A stretch of DNA of 64,000 nucleotides from Aquimarina sp. AU58 (GTDB taxonomy: Bacteria; Bacteroidota; Bacteroidia; Flavobacteriales; Flavobacteriaceae). The stretch is from NCBI RefSeq assembly GCF_900312745.1, contig NZ_OMPD01000003.1, positions 18,301-82,300 of the forward strand, in the 5' to 3' direction. The notes beneath the pieces were generated by a model that made no database searches, had not been told where the DNA came from, and saw only the letters and a program-made list of their open reading frames with translations. The stretch's first letter is position 1. Each line of letters opens with the position of its first letter. Position numbers and translations under genes: made by a program. Below, one piece after another: positions 29,045 to 37,384 of this stretch.

Positions 29045-29097
29045 TACTTAAAAGGGAAATATAGAAAAGTATTGAGTACGAATAAAATTATAAAGTT

Positions 29098-29199
29098 ATG
29101 GTAGCAAAGAATAAAATATTAATAGGAGGAGCTTTAATAATTGTATACTGCATTTTTTTGGTTTACATTTTTATAATCAAAATGAATATTTACAATTAA
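29098..29199 (+). CDS. 33-residue single-membrane-helix microprotein, copy A
   Basis: A small open frame 53 bp after the lipoprotein gene starts MVAKNKILIGGALIIVYCIF: a short basic lead, one hydrophobic helix and a Lys/Asn end. A homologous frame of 36 codons occurs at 29706, sharing the pattern K-x-L-I-x-G-x-L-x-I-x-Y-C-I. Conservation of a protein pattern between two duplicated, otherwise decayed regions is the main evidence that it is translated. It precedes the unit's terminator at 29314, so it would be the last gene of the lipoprotein transcript. Confidence 0.6.
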   Translation: MVAKNKILIGGALIIVYCIFLVYIFIIKMNIYN

Positions 29200-29313
29200 T
29201 AATAAGAATTTAATATAATAATTATCGCTGGGAACAAATTGTACCGGAATACACTAAAGGGTTTAATAAATCGTCTGACAGGGGTAATTATCAGAAATTA
29301 ATTAAATCATTAC

Positions 29314-29350
29314 ACGTCTCTAAATCAAATATTTAGAGACGTTTTTTTTT
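29314..29350 (+). terminator. Rho-independent terminator of the lipoprotein-microprotein unit
   Basis: Arms 29314-29325 and 29331-29342 (ACGTCTCTAAAT) form a perfect 12-bp stem with a 5-nt loop, followed by nine T. Confidence 0.9.
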
Positions 29351-29434
29351 AACATTCTTCTACTTCGCTTATTTAATTGTAACTCGTTTCAAAAAACCTT
29401 TAAAATACTTTTAGTAATAAACATAAGCCTTTTT

Positions 29435-29610
29435 TAGATATTCTTTATAAATCATAGTAAACATATTATGGTCACAAACATTTTCATCTATTTTTCTTGT
29501 ATGAAATGATGATCTCTTTTTTTAGTAAAAAACATAAATAATTAAAGGGATTTTTAAAAGTTAGTTGTTTCTATATTATAGGCTTTATCGAAAATACAAC
29601 CATGAAAATG
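29435..29610 (+). repeat. Decayed second copy of the sigma-factor start / control region / lipoprotein start
   Basis: This stretch aligns with 27829-28000: shared blocks include TATTCTTTATAAATCA, CAAACATTTTC, GGGATTTTTAAA, TTAGTTGTTT and CATGAAAA. The sigma-factor part no longer codes, and the lipoprotein start is cut to ATG AAA ATG then a stop (29602-29613). It is a remnant of a segmental duplication in which the lipoprotein body has been deleted. Confidence 0.75.
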
Positions 29611-29705
29611 TAAAAGAGCTTTAATTTAATTTTTGTTATCAAACTTTAAAATGAAATACTTTCAAATACAATAACTTACTAGTTAAACTTAATAACAATT
29701 CTCAA

Positions 29706-29816
29706 ATGTCTAGATTAAAAATAATTCTAAAGCGCAAAACTCTCATTTATGGGGTTTTGATGATAATCTATTGTATTCTATTGTTCTTAATATCTTTAAA
29801 AGCAACAGTTATTTAA
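29706..29816 (+). CDS. 36-residue single-membrane-helix microprotein, copy B
   Basis: The frame starts MSRLKIILKRKTLIYG and continues as one hydrophobic helix (VLMIIYCILLFLISL) to a stop at 29814. It is a paralogue of the 33-residue protein at 29098, sharing K-x-L-I-x-G-x-L-x-I-x-Y-C-I at the same place. It lies about 100 bp after the decayed control region copy, the place it would hold if a lipoprotein gene had been lost between them. A terminator-like hairpin follows at 29956. Confidence 0.55.
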   Translation: MSRLKIILKRKTLIYGVLMIIYCILLFLISLKATVI

Positions 29817-29955
29817 TTGAAAGTACACAAAAAAGCAGGGATGTGTATACACGCATTCAGTTTTTATAAACCTCTGAAAATAGATTTAATTTTTCATACG
29901 TAAGATCATTTTTTTTATTACTTCGGGGGTTTATCATTATATTTTTATTTGGGAA

Positions 29956-29990
29956 GAAGAGGTTATCTGAAAAGGTGATCTCTTCCTTAT
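29956..29990 (+). terminator. Hairpin with GAAA loop after microprotein copy B
   Basis: Arms 29956-29968 and 29973-29985 form a 13-bp stem when G-U pairs are allowed, closed by a GAAA tetraloop, followed by CTTATTTAT. Confidence 0.55.
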
Positions 29991-30565
29991 TTATAAAACC
30001 CCATACTTAACAGGTATCTTCTTTTCTTTTGAAACCTATTTTTATAAACACAACTTATTTGCAACAATTTAGTTGTAGAAAAAAATTAACAATAAACATA
30101 AATTATTTTTTAATTCTCCTTTGTTTACCTAACCTATTATCATCTCTTAATATATCCTATTTCAATATAAAACACTACATATACCCATAGTCTTAATCAC
30201 ATTTTTTATTTCCCTGAAAACAGGGGGAGTAAAACGATTTTCATGACTTAATTTTCGGCTTTAATAATTGAAGTAATTTAAACTTTTTCGAAAAACAAAG
30301 AGGTTGAGAATATTTGTATTATCACACAAAAGATATTTAAACACAATTCGTTATATTTCCACCATTAAACTATAACGTAATAGCAATTGAACTATTCCTT
30401 TTTATGCGAAAAAAGAGTTTTACTTTTGGCATTTCTACAAAGGAATCTTAAATGCTCTATTCTTTATAAGCTAAAGATAAGTGTTTAAATCAAAGTATTT
30501 ATATACAAAACCTCTTTGTATAAGGGTGTTTAAAAGAAGGAAATCGAAAAAATTTAAACCACTTC
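29991..30565. other. Non-coding gap ahead of the glycosyltransferase gene
   Basis: About 570 bp with no credible gene. It holds the first copy of a 69-bp promoter module (30201-30269), and an 11-bp inverted pair ACAAAGAGGTT / AACCTCTTTGT near 30294 and 30510. If the module drives the downstream gene, the leader would be about 300 nt. Confidence 0.5.
30201..30269 (+). repeat. 69-bp promoter module, copy 1
   Basis: Nearly identical to 32984-33052. It contains the palindrome CCCTGAAAACAGGG (30212-30225), then AAAACGATTTTCATGA, then TAATTTTC (30249-30256), one base from the -7 consensus TAnnTTTG. The palindrome would be centred about 44 bp before the start site, a usual activator position. Confidence 0.65.
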
Positions 30566-31492
30566 TTGGTTAAAAACACAATTTTGGAAAAAAAAGTAGC
30601 AGTTTTATTACCCGCATATAATGAAGAAGTATCGATAGAAATTACAATTCAAAATTTTAAAAAAGCTTTACCTGAAGCCGATATTTGGGTTTGTGATAAT
30701 AATAGTACCGATAATACAAGACAATTGGCATTAGATGCGGGAGCCATAGTTATAGATCAACCTCTAAAGGGTAAAGGAAATGCATTTAGAGCATTGCTCT
30801 CCCATGTGGATGCAGATGTCTATATATTGGCAGATGCCGATGATACATATGAAGCGGCGGCGGCACCAAATTTAGTAGAATTACTTATTGAAAAGAACTT
30901 GGATATGGTAATTGGTGCCAGAGTAGGTCATGATGAAGGTCAATACAGATCGGGACATAAATTTGGTAATAAATTCTTTAGCAAAATTTTTTCGATCTTG
31001 TTTAAAATGAATGTCAATGATTTATTTTCTGGTTATAGAGTATTCTCCCGTCGATTTGCAAAGACATTTCCTTGTTTTTCAAAAGGATTCGAAATAGAGA
31101 CAGAAATTAACGCACATCTAGTAACTTATCGTTTACCTTTTTATGAGGTTTCTACAAAATATTTTGCTCGCACAAAAGGCTCCGAAAGCAAATTGAATAA
31201 ATTAAGTGATGGTTTCCGGATATTATTTTATTTATTACTTTTTCTTCGGGATCATTCACCACTCAAAGTTTTTTCTTTTCTAGGAATATTTTTATTTATT
31301 GGTAGTTTGATTTTGTTTTTCCCGATATATTCTGATTTTTTGAATACAGGAAAAGTTGAAAGGTTTCCTACCTTATTTGTTTCTTCTATATTAGGGCTTG
31401 GAGGGCTTTTATCAATATTTACAGGTTTAATACTTGATGGTATTAAAAATAACAGACAAGCCAATTTTATGCAGCAGTATAATAATTCTTAA
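30566..31492 (+). CDS. Family 2 glycosyltransferase, membrane-anchored
   Basis: The 308-residue protein shows a GT-A fold: LLPAYNEE (14-21) for nucleotide binding, DNNSTDNT (44-51), and DADDTYEA with the DxD-type metal site. Two hydrophobic segments close the protein (VFSFLGIFLFIGSLILFF and LFVSSILGLGGLLSIFTGL), as in dolichyl-phosphate-mannose-synthase-like enzymes that charge a lipid carrier. No ATG exists in frame: upstream is a stop at 30521 and the first candidates are TTG at 30566 and TTG at 30584, the latter just before KKVAVLLPA. It is 9 bp from the next gene, a multi-pass membrane protein, so the pair probably builds or transfers a lipid-linked sugar. Confidence 0.85.
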   Translation: MVKNTILEKKVAVLLPAYNEEVSIEITIQNFKKALPEADIWVCDNNSTDNTRQLALDAGAIVIDQPLKGKGNAFRALLSHVDADVYILADADDTYEAAAAPNLVELLIEKNLDMVIGARVGHDEGQYRSGHKFGNKFFSKIFSILFKMNVNDLFSGYRVFSRRFAKTFPCFSKGFEIETEINAHLVTYRLPFYEVSTKYFARTKGSESKLNKLSDGFRILFYLLLFLRDHSPLKVFSFLGIFLFIGSLILFFPIYSDFLNTGKVERFPTLFVSSILGLGGLLSIFTGLILDGIKNNRQANFMQQYNNS

Positions 31493-31501
31493 TTTTTTTT
31501 C

Positions 31502-32821
31502 ATGAAAACATTAAAAACAAAATTTACAAGTATACATTCTTATATTCTATGGTTTTTTGTTTGTATAACGTTCCTTATACTATTAAACATTATCTCTGCA
31601 TTTATCCCTAGGGAACCACTTGTAAAAAGGGTAAAACAGGCATTTGCAAAGTCCCATTTACTAAAATCTGATGTAGGAGGAAACACTTATGGATTAGATG
31701 CATGGAGAGGTAATCATCAATATCAGGATTGTCTAGTGCTAATGCAAGCACTACATCTTAGTGATGATTGGAAAGAAAATGCTTTTTTAGGACCTAAATC
31801 TGGAGAAGCTAAATGTCAATGGTTATATGATTATGTTTTTGAACAACAAGATGAAGAAGAATTAATGTCTACAGTACATATGTATTGGCAATATAATCAT
31901 GGAACTGTAGCTGTAACCTCGATATTTTGTTCTGTAATTCCTTTAGAATTATATAGAGCTTTATTAAAATTTATTACCATCCTATTAACTGCCCTTTCTG
32001 GAATAGCATTAATTCTAGTTAGTGATAAAAAATTCAAGAGGTCGGGTCTAGCAATTGCTGGAATGGGTGCTGTAATTATGTTACTAACTTTACATGGTTT
32101 TGATTTTTTTGGCCAAAACTTAAGTCATGGTCTTGGTGATTGGATCAGTATTGGCTTCTTTGCTATTCTAATGTGGTCAATCCATTGGGGTTTGAGCTAT
32201 AAAAAAAATGTCATTCTATGTATCATTTTTGGATCATTAAGTGCATATATAGAATATTTAATTGGCATTTTGCCATTTTGCATTATTAGTATTCTAATTT
32301 TTGGAGCTATAAAAAATAGAATTGATTCGACATACAACTTTTCTAAAGTTTTTCGACTATTATTTACTTATGGGATTTCTTTTGCAGGCACATTTGTAGT
32401 CTTTTTATTAGTTAAATATTTCTTGGTAAATGATTCTATTTTTAAAGTTTTTTATGAAACCTTTACCTATAGAATAAATGGAGAAACATACAGTATAGGC
32501 GATGTGTATACTGGACTGATTGATTATCTATATTTCTTAGGATCAGGTAATAAAAAATTTGTATATCTAAGCTTGATTTTTATTGGATTAAGCCTAGTTA
32601 GCGCCATTATTATTAGGTTTAAACAAATTTTGCTATATAAAACATCCAACTACTTGTTTTTAGCAGCGGCAATATTTCCCTTTTTTTGGTATACAACTTT
32701 TATAAATCACACAGCAGGACATCCTTGGTTTATGTTAAGGTTTTCGACATTGTCACTAATCTCTATTTTTATCTTTACCTGTTTATTACTTTTTGAACCT
32801 AAAAAAATCTTAAAAAATTAA
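31502..32821 (+). CDS. Multi-pass membrane protein paired with the GT2 enzyme
   Basis: The 439-residue protein has a first helix (ILWFFVCITFLILLNIISAF), a soluble loop of about 100 residues with Cys and Trp (residues 35-135), and then eight or nine further helices, ending LLLFEPKKILKN. The large loop between the first two helices followed by a helix bundle resembles GT-C-type glycosyltransferases, but no clear Asp-Asp motif is present and I do not assign a family. Being 9 bp after the GT2 gene, it may use the lipid-linked sugar made by it. Confidence 0.7.
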   Translation: MKTLKTKFTSIHSYILWFFVCITFLILLNIISAFIPREPLVKRVKQAFAKSHLLKSDVGGNTYGLDAWRGNHQYQDCLVLMQALHLSDDWKENAFLGPKSGEAKCQWLYDYVFEQQDEEELMSTVHMYWQYNHGTVAVTSIFCSVIPLELYRALLKFITILLTALSGIALILVSDKKFKRSGLAIAGMGAVIMLLTLHGFDFFGQNLSHGLGDWISIGFFAILMWSIHWGLSYKKNVILCIIFGSLSAYIEYLIGILPFCIISILIFGAIKNRIDSTYNFSKVFRLLFTYGISFAGTFVVFLLVKYFLVNDSIFKVFYETFTYRINGETYSIGDVYTGLIDYLYFLGSGNKKFVYLSLIFIGLSLVSAIIIRFKQILLYKTSNYLFLAAAIFPFFWYTTFINHTAGHPWFMLRFSTLSLISIFIFTCLLLFEPKKILKN

Positions 32822-32983
32822 AATCAGAAGACAGTGATCGTTAATAGTTGTATATATTCATTTATTGAGTTTAACAGACTAGTTATAAATGATCTAAAAA
32901 CAAGATCTATTCCTGTTATTTTCTTCTTCCCAACTCAAACCAACAATATCATAAACCACTGAATACAAATCTATTACTATCAA

Positions 32984-33052
32984 TTTTTTTATCTCCCTGA
33001 AAACAGGGAGAGTAAAACGATTTTCATGATTTAATTTTCGACTATAATTATT
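32984..33052 (+). repeat. 69-bp promoter module, copy 2, ahead of the Trp-rich repeat lipoprotein
   Basis: Same content as 30201-30269: palindrome CCCTGAAAACAGGG (32995-33008) and -7-like TAATTTTC (33032-33039). It ends 29 bp before the ATG at 33082, giving a leader of about 36 nt. Confidence 0.65.
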
Positions 33053-33081
33053 AACCCCATATTAAATTCACAAAACAAATC

Positions 33082-34182
33082 ATGAAAAAAACAATTCTTA
33101 AAATAATTTCTGTTGTACTACTAGTCACCTTTATAGGTAGCTGCGAAAAACCAGAAACAAATGAAAACATTGAATCTATTGAAAACACAAAACCAATAGA
33201 TGCATTCGACCAGAAAGCTCCTAATTGTTATGGTCAAACACGATATATTAATCATAATCAAACCATCCCTAAAGGTTGGGTTTTAATAAGCTCTACTGGT
33301 AGTACCTGGAAAATTAAATGTACCACAGGAGCTCCTTATGGAGTAGAAATAGATATTGTTCCCAAATCTGTAATTCCCTCGGGATGGGCATTAATTACAG
33401 ACAATGATAGATACTGGCGAATCAAATGTGCAATAAATGGTTCATTTCCCACAAGGTTAAAAATTGTTCCCAACTCTGTAGTACCTAATAATTGGGCATT
33501 AACAAAATCTGGTCGTACTTGGGAAATCACATGCGCAAACAAATCATATTATGGTGCGAAATTACGAATCACTCCTAACTCTACCATCCCAAAAGATTGG
33601 GCTTTAACAACCTCTGGCCACTACTGGGAAATTACAAGTACAAGAAACGCTTTGTTTCGTTCTCAATTAAGAATTATTGCTAATACCGTTATACCTCCAG
33701 GCTGGGTACTTATAAAGTCTGGTCATAATTGGGTAATAGCATGTGCCAAAAATGCTAAAGTAGGTGATAAATTAGAAATTATTCCTAATTCTACAATACC
33801 GAAAGACTGGGTATTATCAAGTTCAAATAATCATCGCTGGACAATTAGATGTATTGAAAATGCTCCATATAACACTATGATAACAGTCGTCCCTAATTCT
33901 AATATACCAAAAGGTTGGGTATTACACAGAACTGGCCATGGATACTGGAAGATCAAATGTGCCAAAAAAGCTTATTACGGAGCTAAATTAGAGATTGTTC
34001 CAAATTCTGTAATACCTCTTGGATGGGTGTTTTCAAGTCGGGCACATGCACATTGGAATATTACGTGTGCATTAGGAGCTCGCCCCGGAGCAGAACTCAA
34101 CATTGTTCCCAATTCTACAATACCTGCATTTTGGAAACGTGTAAGTATTGGACATAATTATTGGAGAATTAGATATAGATAA
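33082..34182 (+). CDS. Lipoprotein made of nine tryptophan-rich ~35-residue repeats
   Basis: The 366-residue protein has a lipobox (FIGSC, Cys21), a short linker and then nine units. The consensus unit is IPxGWVLxxxGxxWxIxCAxxA followed by xYGxxLxIVPNS; unit starts are marked by IPKGW, IPSGW, VPNNW, IPKDW, IPPGW, IPKDW, IPKGW, IPLGW and IPAFW. Each unit carries two Trp and usually one Cys. Nine regular beta-rich units suggest a propeller or beta-solenoid. I know no named family with this pattern. It has its own promoter module, copied ahead of the GT2 gene, so the product may act with that pathway. Function unknown. Confidence 0.8.
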   Translation: MKKTILKIISVVLLVTFIGSCEKPETNENIESIENTKPIDAFDQKAPNCYGQTRYINHNQTIPKGWVLISSTGSTWKIKCTTGAPYGVEIDIVPKSVIPSGWALITDNDRYWRIKCAINGSFPTRLKIVPNSVVPNNWALTKSGRTWEITCANKSYYGAKLRITPNSTIPKDWALTTSGHYWEITSTRNALFRSQLRIIANTVIPPGWVLIKSGHNWVIACAKNAKVGDKLEIIPNSTIPKDWVLSSSNNHRWTIRCIENAPYNTMITVVPNSNIPKGWVLHRTGHGYWKIKCAKKAYYGAKLEIVPNSVIPLGWVFSSRAHAHWNITCALGARPGAELNIVPNSTIPAFWKRVSIGHNYWRIRYR

Positions 34183-34198
34183 AACACTAGAATATAAG

Positions 34199-34259
34199 GT
34201 TATCTGAAAAGTTGTCAAATCTATACTGTAGATACAAAAAAAACAGCTTTTCAGGTAAC
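34199..34259. terminator. Hairpin between convergent genes
   Basis: Arms 34199-34215 and 34243-34259 form a 17-bp stem with two G-U type pairs (GTTATCTGAAAAG against CTTTTCAGGTAAC). It lies between the repeat lipoprotein gene and the convergent amidase gene; its loop contains eight A. Confidence 0.6.
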
Positions 34260-34282
34260 TCTATTTAGCAATTTAACAGCAT

Positions 34283-35956
34283 TCAATCTACATAATTAGC
34301 AGGTTCTTTTCTTTCTTTCGTAACTTGTTCGTATGCACTGCCCAATTGTAATAGTGAAGCTTCAGAAAAAGGTTTAGCAATAAATGTAAGTCCTTTTGGT
34401 TCGCCTTTACTCGTATACCCCATAGGAACTGTAAGAGCTGGATATTTGGCTACAGCAGCATAACCTGCATGATAATTATTTATAGACAGCACTGCATCTA
34501 GTTGATGAGTATCAATATGGGTATCAAAATAATTACGCGCAACTGTTTTTAGGTTTTCTTTAATCCTATCTAATTCTTCAGTAGTAGTACTATCTTTAAG
34601 GATCCCTTCAAATAATTGTTGCCCATAAGGAATTCGGTTTATTGAGTCCTGTTGATTAAATACAATGGCATCTTTTATATTTTTAATAGTAACATCACTC
34701 CCTGCTTGAGTACTTATATATGCAGGAAGGTCATTTTTCATATCTATATTTAAAATACTTAAAAAACCTGGCAACTGCACTTGTTTTGGCTCTATCTCAA
34801 TAATCTCTCCTCCTGCTTTCTTTATTTTTTCTATGGCTATTTTATAGATAGAATCTTCTAAAAATTCTTTAATTACTCCAAAACGTTTTTCTTTTAGAGA
34901 ACTCTCTTTTATTGAATTTACAAAATTTACATCAACAGCTTTAGAGGCAACATCATTGTCATCTTTACCTGTAATAGCATTCAGTAGAATAGCATTATCG
35001 ATCACGCTCTTAGTCATAGGTCCTGGAGTATCTAATGTACTTGAAATAGGTACTATTCCTGTTCTACTTAATACTCCTATGGTTGGTTTTAAACCTACAA
35101 CAGAATTTTGACTAGATGGTGACAAAATAGATCCACTGGTTTCTGTTCCTATTGCTGCAACACAAAAATTAGCTGCCACAGCAACTCCGCTTCCAGAACT
35201 CGAACCACCAGTCTCAAAAACCATTCTCCCATAAGGATTAAGTGTTTGCCCTCCTATAGCACTATATCCAACAGGGCACCCCGAACATAAAAAATATGCC
35301 CATTCACTCAAATTAGCTTTACCCAGAATTAATGCATTTTTATTTAACAATCTTTCTGTAATAAATGCACTTTTACCTTTGTTATTTTGTAACGCTACGG
35401 CTCCTGCTGTAGTTAACATATCTTTTGTTCCTATATTATCTTTTAACAAAATCGGCATTCCGAAAACAGAATTGACATCAATATTTTTTTTATCTATTTT
35501 ATCCAAATCCCTAGCTTGTTCAACTACTTTTGGATTGAGTGAGATCACCGAATTTAAAGATAAAGCATTATCACTTTCGTACTTTCTGATACGATAGATA
35601 TAGAAAAGCGTTAACTCTTCGTAGGTAAGCTTACCATCTTTTATTTGTTGTTGAATGGTAGGAATATCTTTTTCGAGAATATACTTTTTTAAATCATCAT
35701 ATTTTTCTTCAGAAAAGAAATCTAACTCAGGTTCTAAAGTTTTCCAGATATCGTTTTTATCCAGTGCTTTAGAATTTATTAGTTTTAAATGCATCCTTGT
35801 TTGTTCTAACATTTCTGTAGCTGCCAAATCTGCAGCTTCATCATATGGTTGCCAAACTACTCCGGGTTCTTTTTCTTGTTGTGTTTCTGTTTTTTCTTGC
35901 TTCTTACAAGAGATAAGCATAAAAACCGAAATTAAGACAAATACTATCTTTCTCAT
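34283..35956 (-). CDS. Amidase-signature-family enzyme, lipoprotein
   Basis: The 557-residue protein has a lipobox (FMLISC, Cys17). The Ser-cisSer-Lys triad of amidase-signature enzymes is visible: K172 in MPILLKDNIG, the cis-Ser in GGSSSGSG (250-257) and the nucleophile S276 in GTETSGSI. It hydrolyses an amide bond in the envelope; the natural substrate is unknown. The export signal separates it from the cytoplasmic GatA subunit, which has similar motifs. It lies downstream on the minus strand, after a strong terminator that isolates it from ftsY. Confidence 0.9.
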   Translation of the reverse strand: MRKIVFVLISVFMLISCKKQEKTETQQEKEPGVVWQPYDEAADLAATEMLEQTRMHLKLINSKALDKNDIWKTLEPELDFFSEEKYDDLKKYILEKDIPTIQQQIKDGKLTYEELTLFYIYRIRKYESDNALSLNSVISLNPKVVEQARDLDKIDKKNIDVNSVFGMPILLKDNIGTKDMLTTAGAVALQNNKGKSAFITERLLNKNALILGKANLSEWAYFLCSGCPVGYSAIGGQTLNPYGRMVFETGGSSSGSGVAVAANFCVAAIGTETSGSILSPSSQNSVVGLKPTIGVLSRTGIVPISSTLDTPGPMTKSVIDNAILLNAITGKDDNDVASKAVDVNFVNSIKESSLKEKRFGVIKEFLEDSIYKIAIEKIKKAGGEIIEIEPKQVQLPGFLSILNIDMKNDLPAYISTQAGSDVTIKNIKDAIVFNQQDSINRIPYGQQLFEGILKDSTTTEELDRIKENLKTVARNYFDTHIDTHQLDAVLSINNYHAGYAAVAKYPALTVPMGYTSKGEPKGLTFIAKPFSEASLLQLGSAYEQVTKERKEPANYVD

Positions 35957-36080
35957 TGCGATATGTTGTGTAAAGGTTATTTTATTTGAGACTCTGTGAT
36001 CATATCAATTCATACCTGGTATTATTTTAAATAACACACATGAGTATATTTTTTACGATACTATAATTCTTTAAAATATA

Positions 36081-36117
36081 AAAAAAGGCGGTGAGAATAC
36101 TTCTCACCGCCTTTTTT
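36081..36117 (-). terminator. Terminator after ftsY
   Basis: Arms 36081-36097 and 36101-36117 are perfect 17-bp complements with a 3-nt loop (core GGCGGTGAGAA) and A/T runs on both sides, so it can work on either strand. Confidence 0.85.
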
Positions 36118-36146
36118 AACCTTTTTTAACTATTTTGTAACAAATA

Positions 36147-37100
36147 TTATTTGAAGAAAGAATCTACAAATTCATACTTATTGAATACCTGAAGATCTTC
36201 TATTCCTTCTCCTACGCCTATATATTTTACCGGAATCTTAAATTGATCACTTATTCCTATTACAACCCCGCCTTTTGCAGTTCCATCGAGTTTGGTTACA
36301 GCCAACGAAGTAACTTCTGTAGCTGCTGTAAATTGTTTTGCCTGTTCAAAAGCATTCTGGCCTGTAGAACCATCTAAAACCAATAATACATCATGAGGAG
36401 CATCATCTATAACTTTTTGCATTACTCGCTTTACTTTTGTTAACTCATTCATCAAATTAACTTTATTATGCAACCTACCTGCTGTATCTATAATGATAAC
36501 ATCTGCATCTTGGTTTACTCCAGATTGTAAGGTATCAAAAGCCACCGAAGCAGGATCACTCCCCATATCTTGTTTTATGATTGGAATATCTACGCGATCT
36601 GCCCATACTTGCAATTGATCGATTGCTGCAGCCCTAAATGTATCTGCTGCACCCAATACCACTTTTAGGCCTTTTTTCTTTAATTGATAGGCTAATTTTC
36701 CGATAGTAGTGGTTTTTCCTACTCCATTTACTCCAACCACCATCATCACGTAAGGTTTTTTGTCTTTTGGTATTTCAAAGTCTGTAGCTTCTCCCACATT
36801 AGTTTCAGAAAGTAAACCAGCGATTTCTTCACGTAGGATTTGATTTAACTCATCGGTTCCAAGATATTTATCTCGTGCTACCCTGTTTTCTATACGCTCG
36901 ATAATCTTAATGGTAGTCTTGACTCCTACATCACTTGTAACCAATATTTCTTCCAGGTCATCTAAAACATCATCATCTACTTTAGATTTACCGGCTACCG
37001 CCTTACTTAATTTAGAAAAAAAGTTGGTTTTGGATTTTTCTAATCCTTTATCTAGTGTTTCTTTTTTTTCTGAAGAAAATATATTTTTAAAAAGCCCCAT
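36147..37100 (-). CDS. ftsY: FtsY, signal recognition particle receptor
   Basis: The 317-residue protein has the NG domain only, with a short N-terminal lead instead of the long acidic A domain of enterobacteria. Motifs: GVNGVGKTTT (123-132, G1), DTFRAAAIDQL (G2 region), DTAGRLHN (G3) and TKLDGTAKGG (G4). It docks ribosome-SRP complexes at the membrane. It is the last gene of the rpmB-rpmG-DUF4295-ftsY block, although a terminator-like hairpin at 37162 divides it from the ribosomal genes. Confidence 0.95.
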   Translation of the reverse strand: MGLFKNIFSSEKKETLDKGLEKSKTNFFSKLSKAVAGKSKVDDDVLDDLEEILVTSDVGVKTTIKIIERIENRVARDKYLGTDELNQILREEIAGLLSETNVGEATDFEIPKDKKPYVMMVVGVNGVGKTTTIGKLAYQLKKKGLKVVLGAADTFRAAAIDQLQVWADRVDIPIIKQDMGSDPASVAFDTLQSGVNQDADVIIIDTAGRLHNKVNLMNELTKVKRVMQKVIDDAPHDVLLVLDGSTGQNAFEQAKQFTAATEVTSLAVTKLDGTAKGGVVIGISDQFKIPVKYIGVGEGIEDLQVFNKYEFVDSFFK

Positions 37101-37161
37101 TTGTACTATTCAATATGCTAGAAATTAAAAACTAAAACCTTTGGTTATATTGCTTAAATAT

Positions 37162-37205
37162 AAAAAGAAAGAGCCATTTCAATACAATTGAAACGGCTTC
37201 TTTTT
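37162..37205 (-). terminator. Hairpin between DUF4295 and ftsY
   Basis: An imperfect stem (AAAAAGA..GAGCC.TTTCAAT with its complement) whose minus-strand 3' arm ends in T-runs. It probably ends or attenuates the ribosomal transcript before ftsY. Confidence 0.65.
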
Positions 37206-37225
37206 AAAATATCGTGTATAGAGAA

Positions 37226-37378
37226 TTACTTTTTCTTTAAAAAGTCGTTAACCGCTTCTGGCGGCATAATTGACTCTACAAAAGTATAGGCTCCTGTTTT
37301 AGGAGATTTTACCATTTTTATGGCTTTAGTTAATCTCTTTGATCCTGTCTGTAATGATGCTACTGATTTCTTTGCCAT
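37226..37378 (-). CDS. DUF4295 protein, probably ribosomal protein bL38
   Basis: A 50-residue basic protein starting MAKKSVASLQTGSKRLTKAI and ending AVNDFLKKK, too short to be listed by usual length cut-offs. It lies 6 bp after rpmG. Sequence and place match DUF4295, found only in Bacteroidota; from memory, a cryo-EM structure of a flavobacterial ribosome showed an extra large-subunit protein named bL38 that I believe is this family. The positive charge fits an rRNA-binding role. Confidence 0.85.
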   Translation of the reverse strand: MAKKSVASLQTGSKRLTKAIKMVKSPKTGAYTFVESIMPPEAVNDFLKKK

Positions 37379-37384
37379 CTCTTA

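Noticed and set aside
30290..30520. 11-bp inverted pair ACAAAGAGGTT / AACCTCTTTGT as element ends
   Set aside because: Short, widely spaced and within reach of chance in this base composition.
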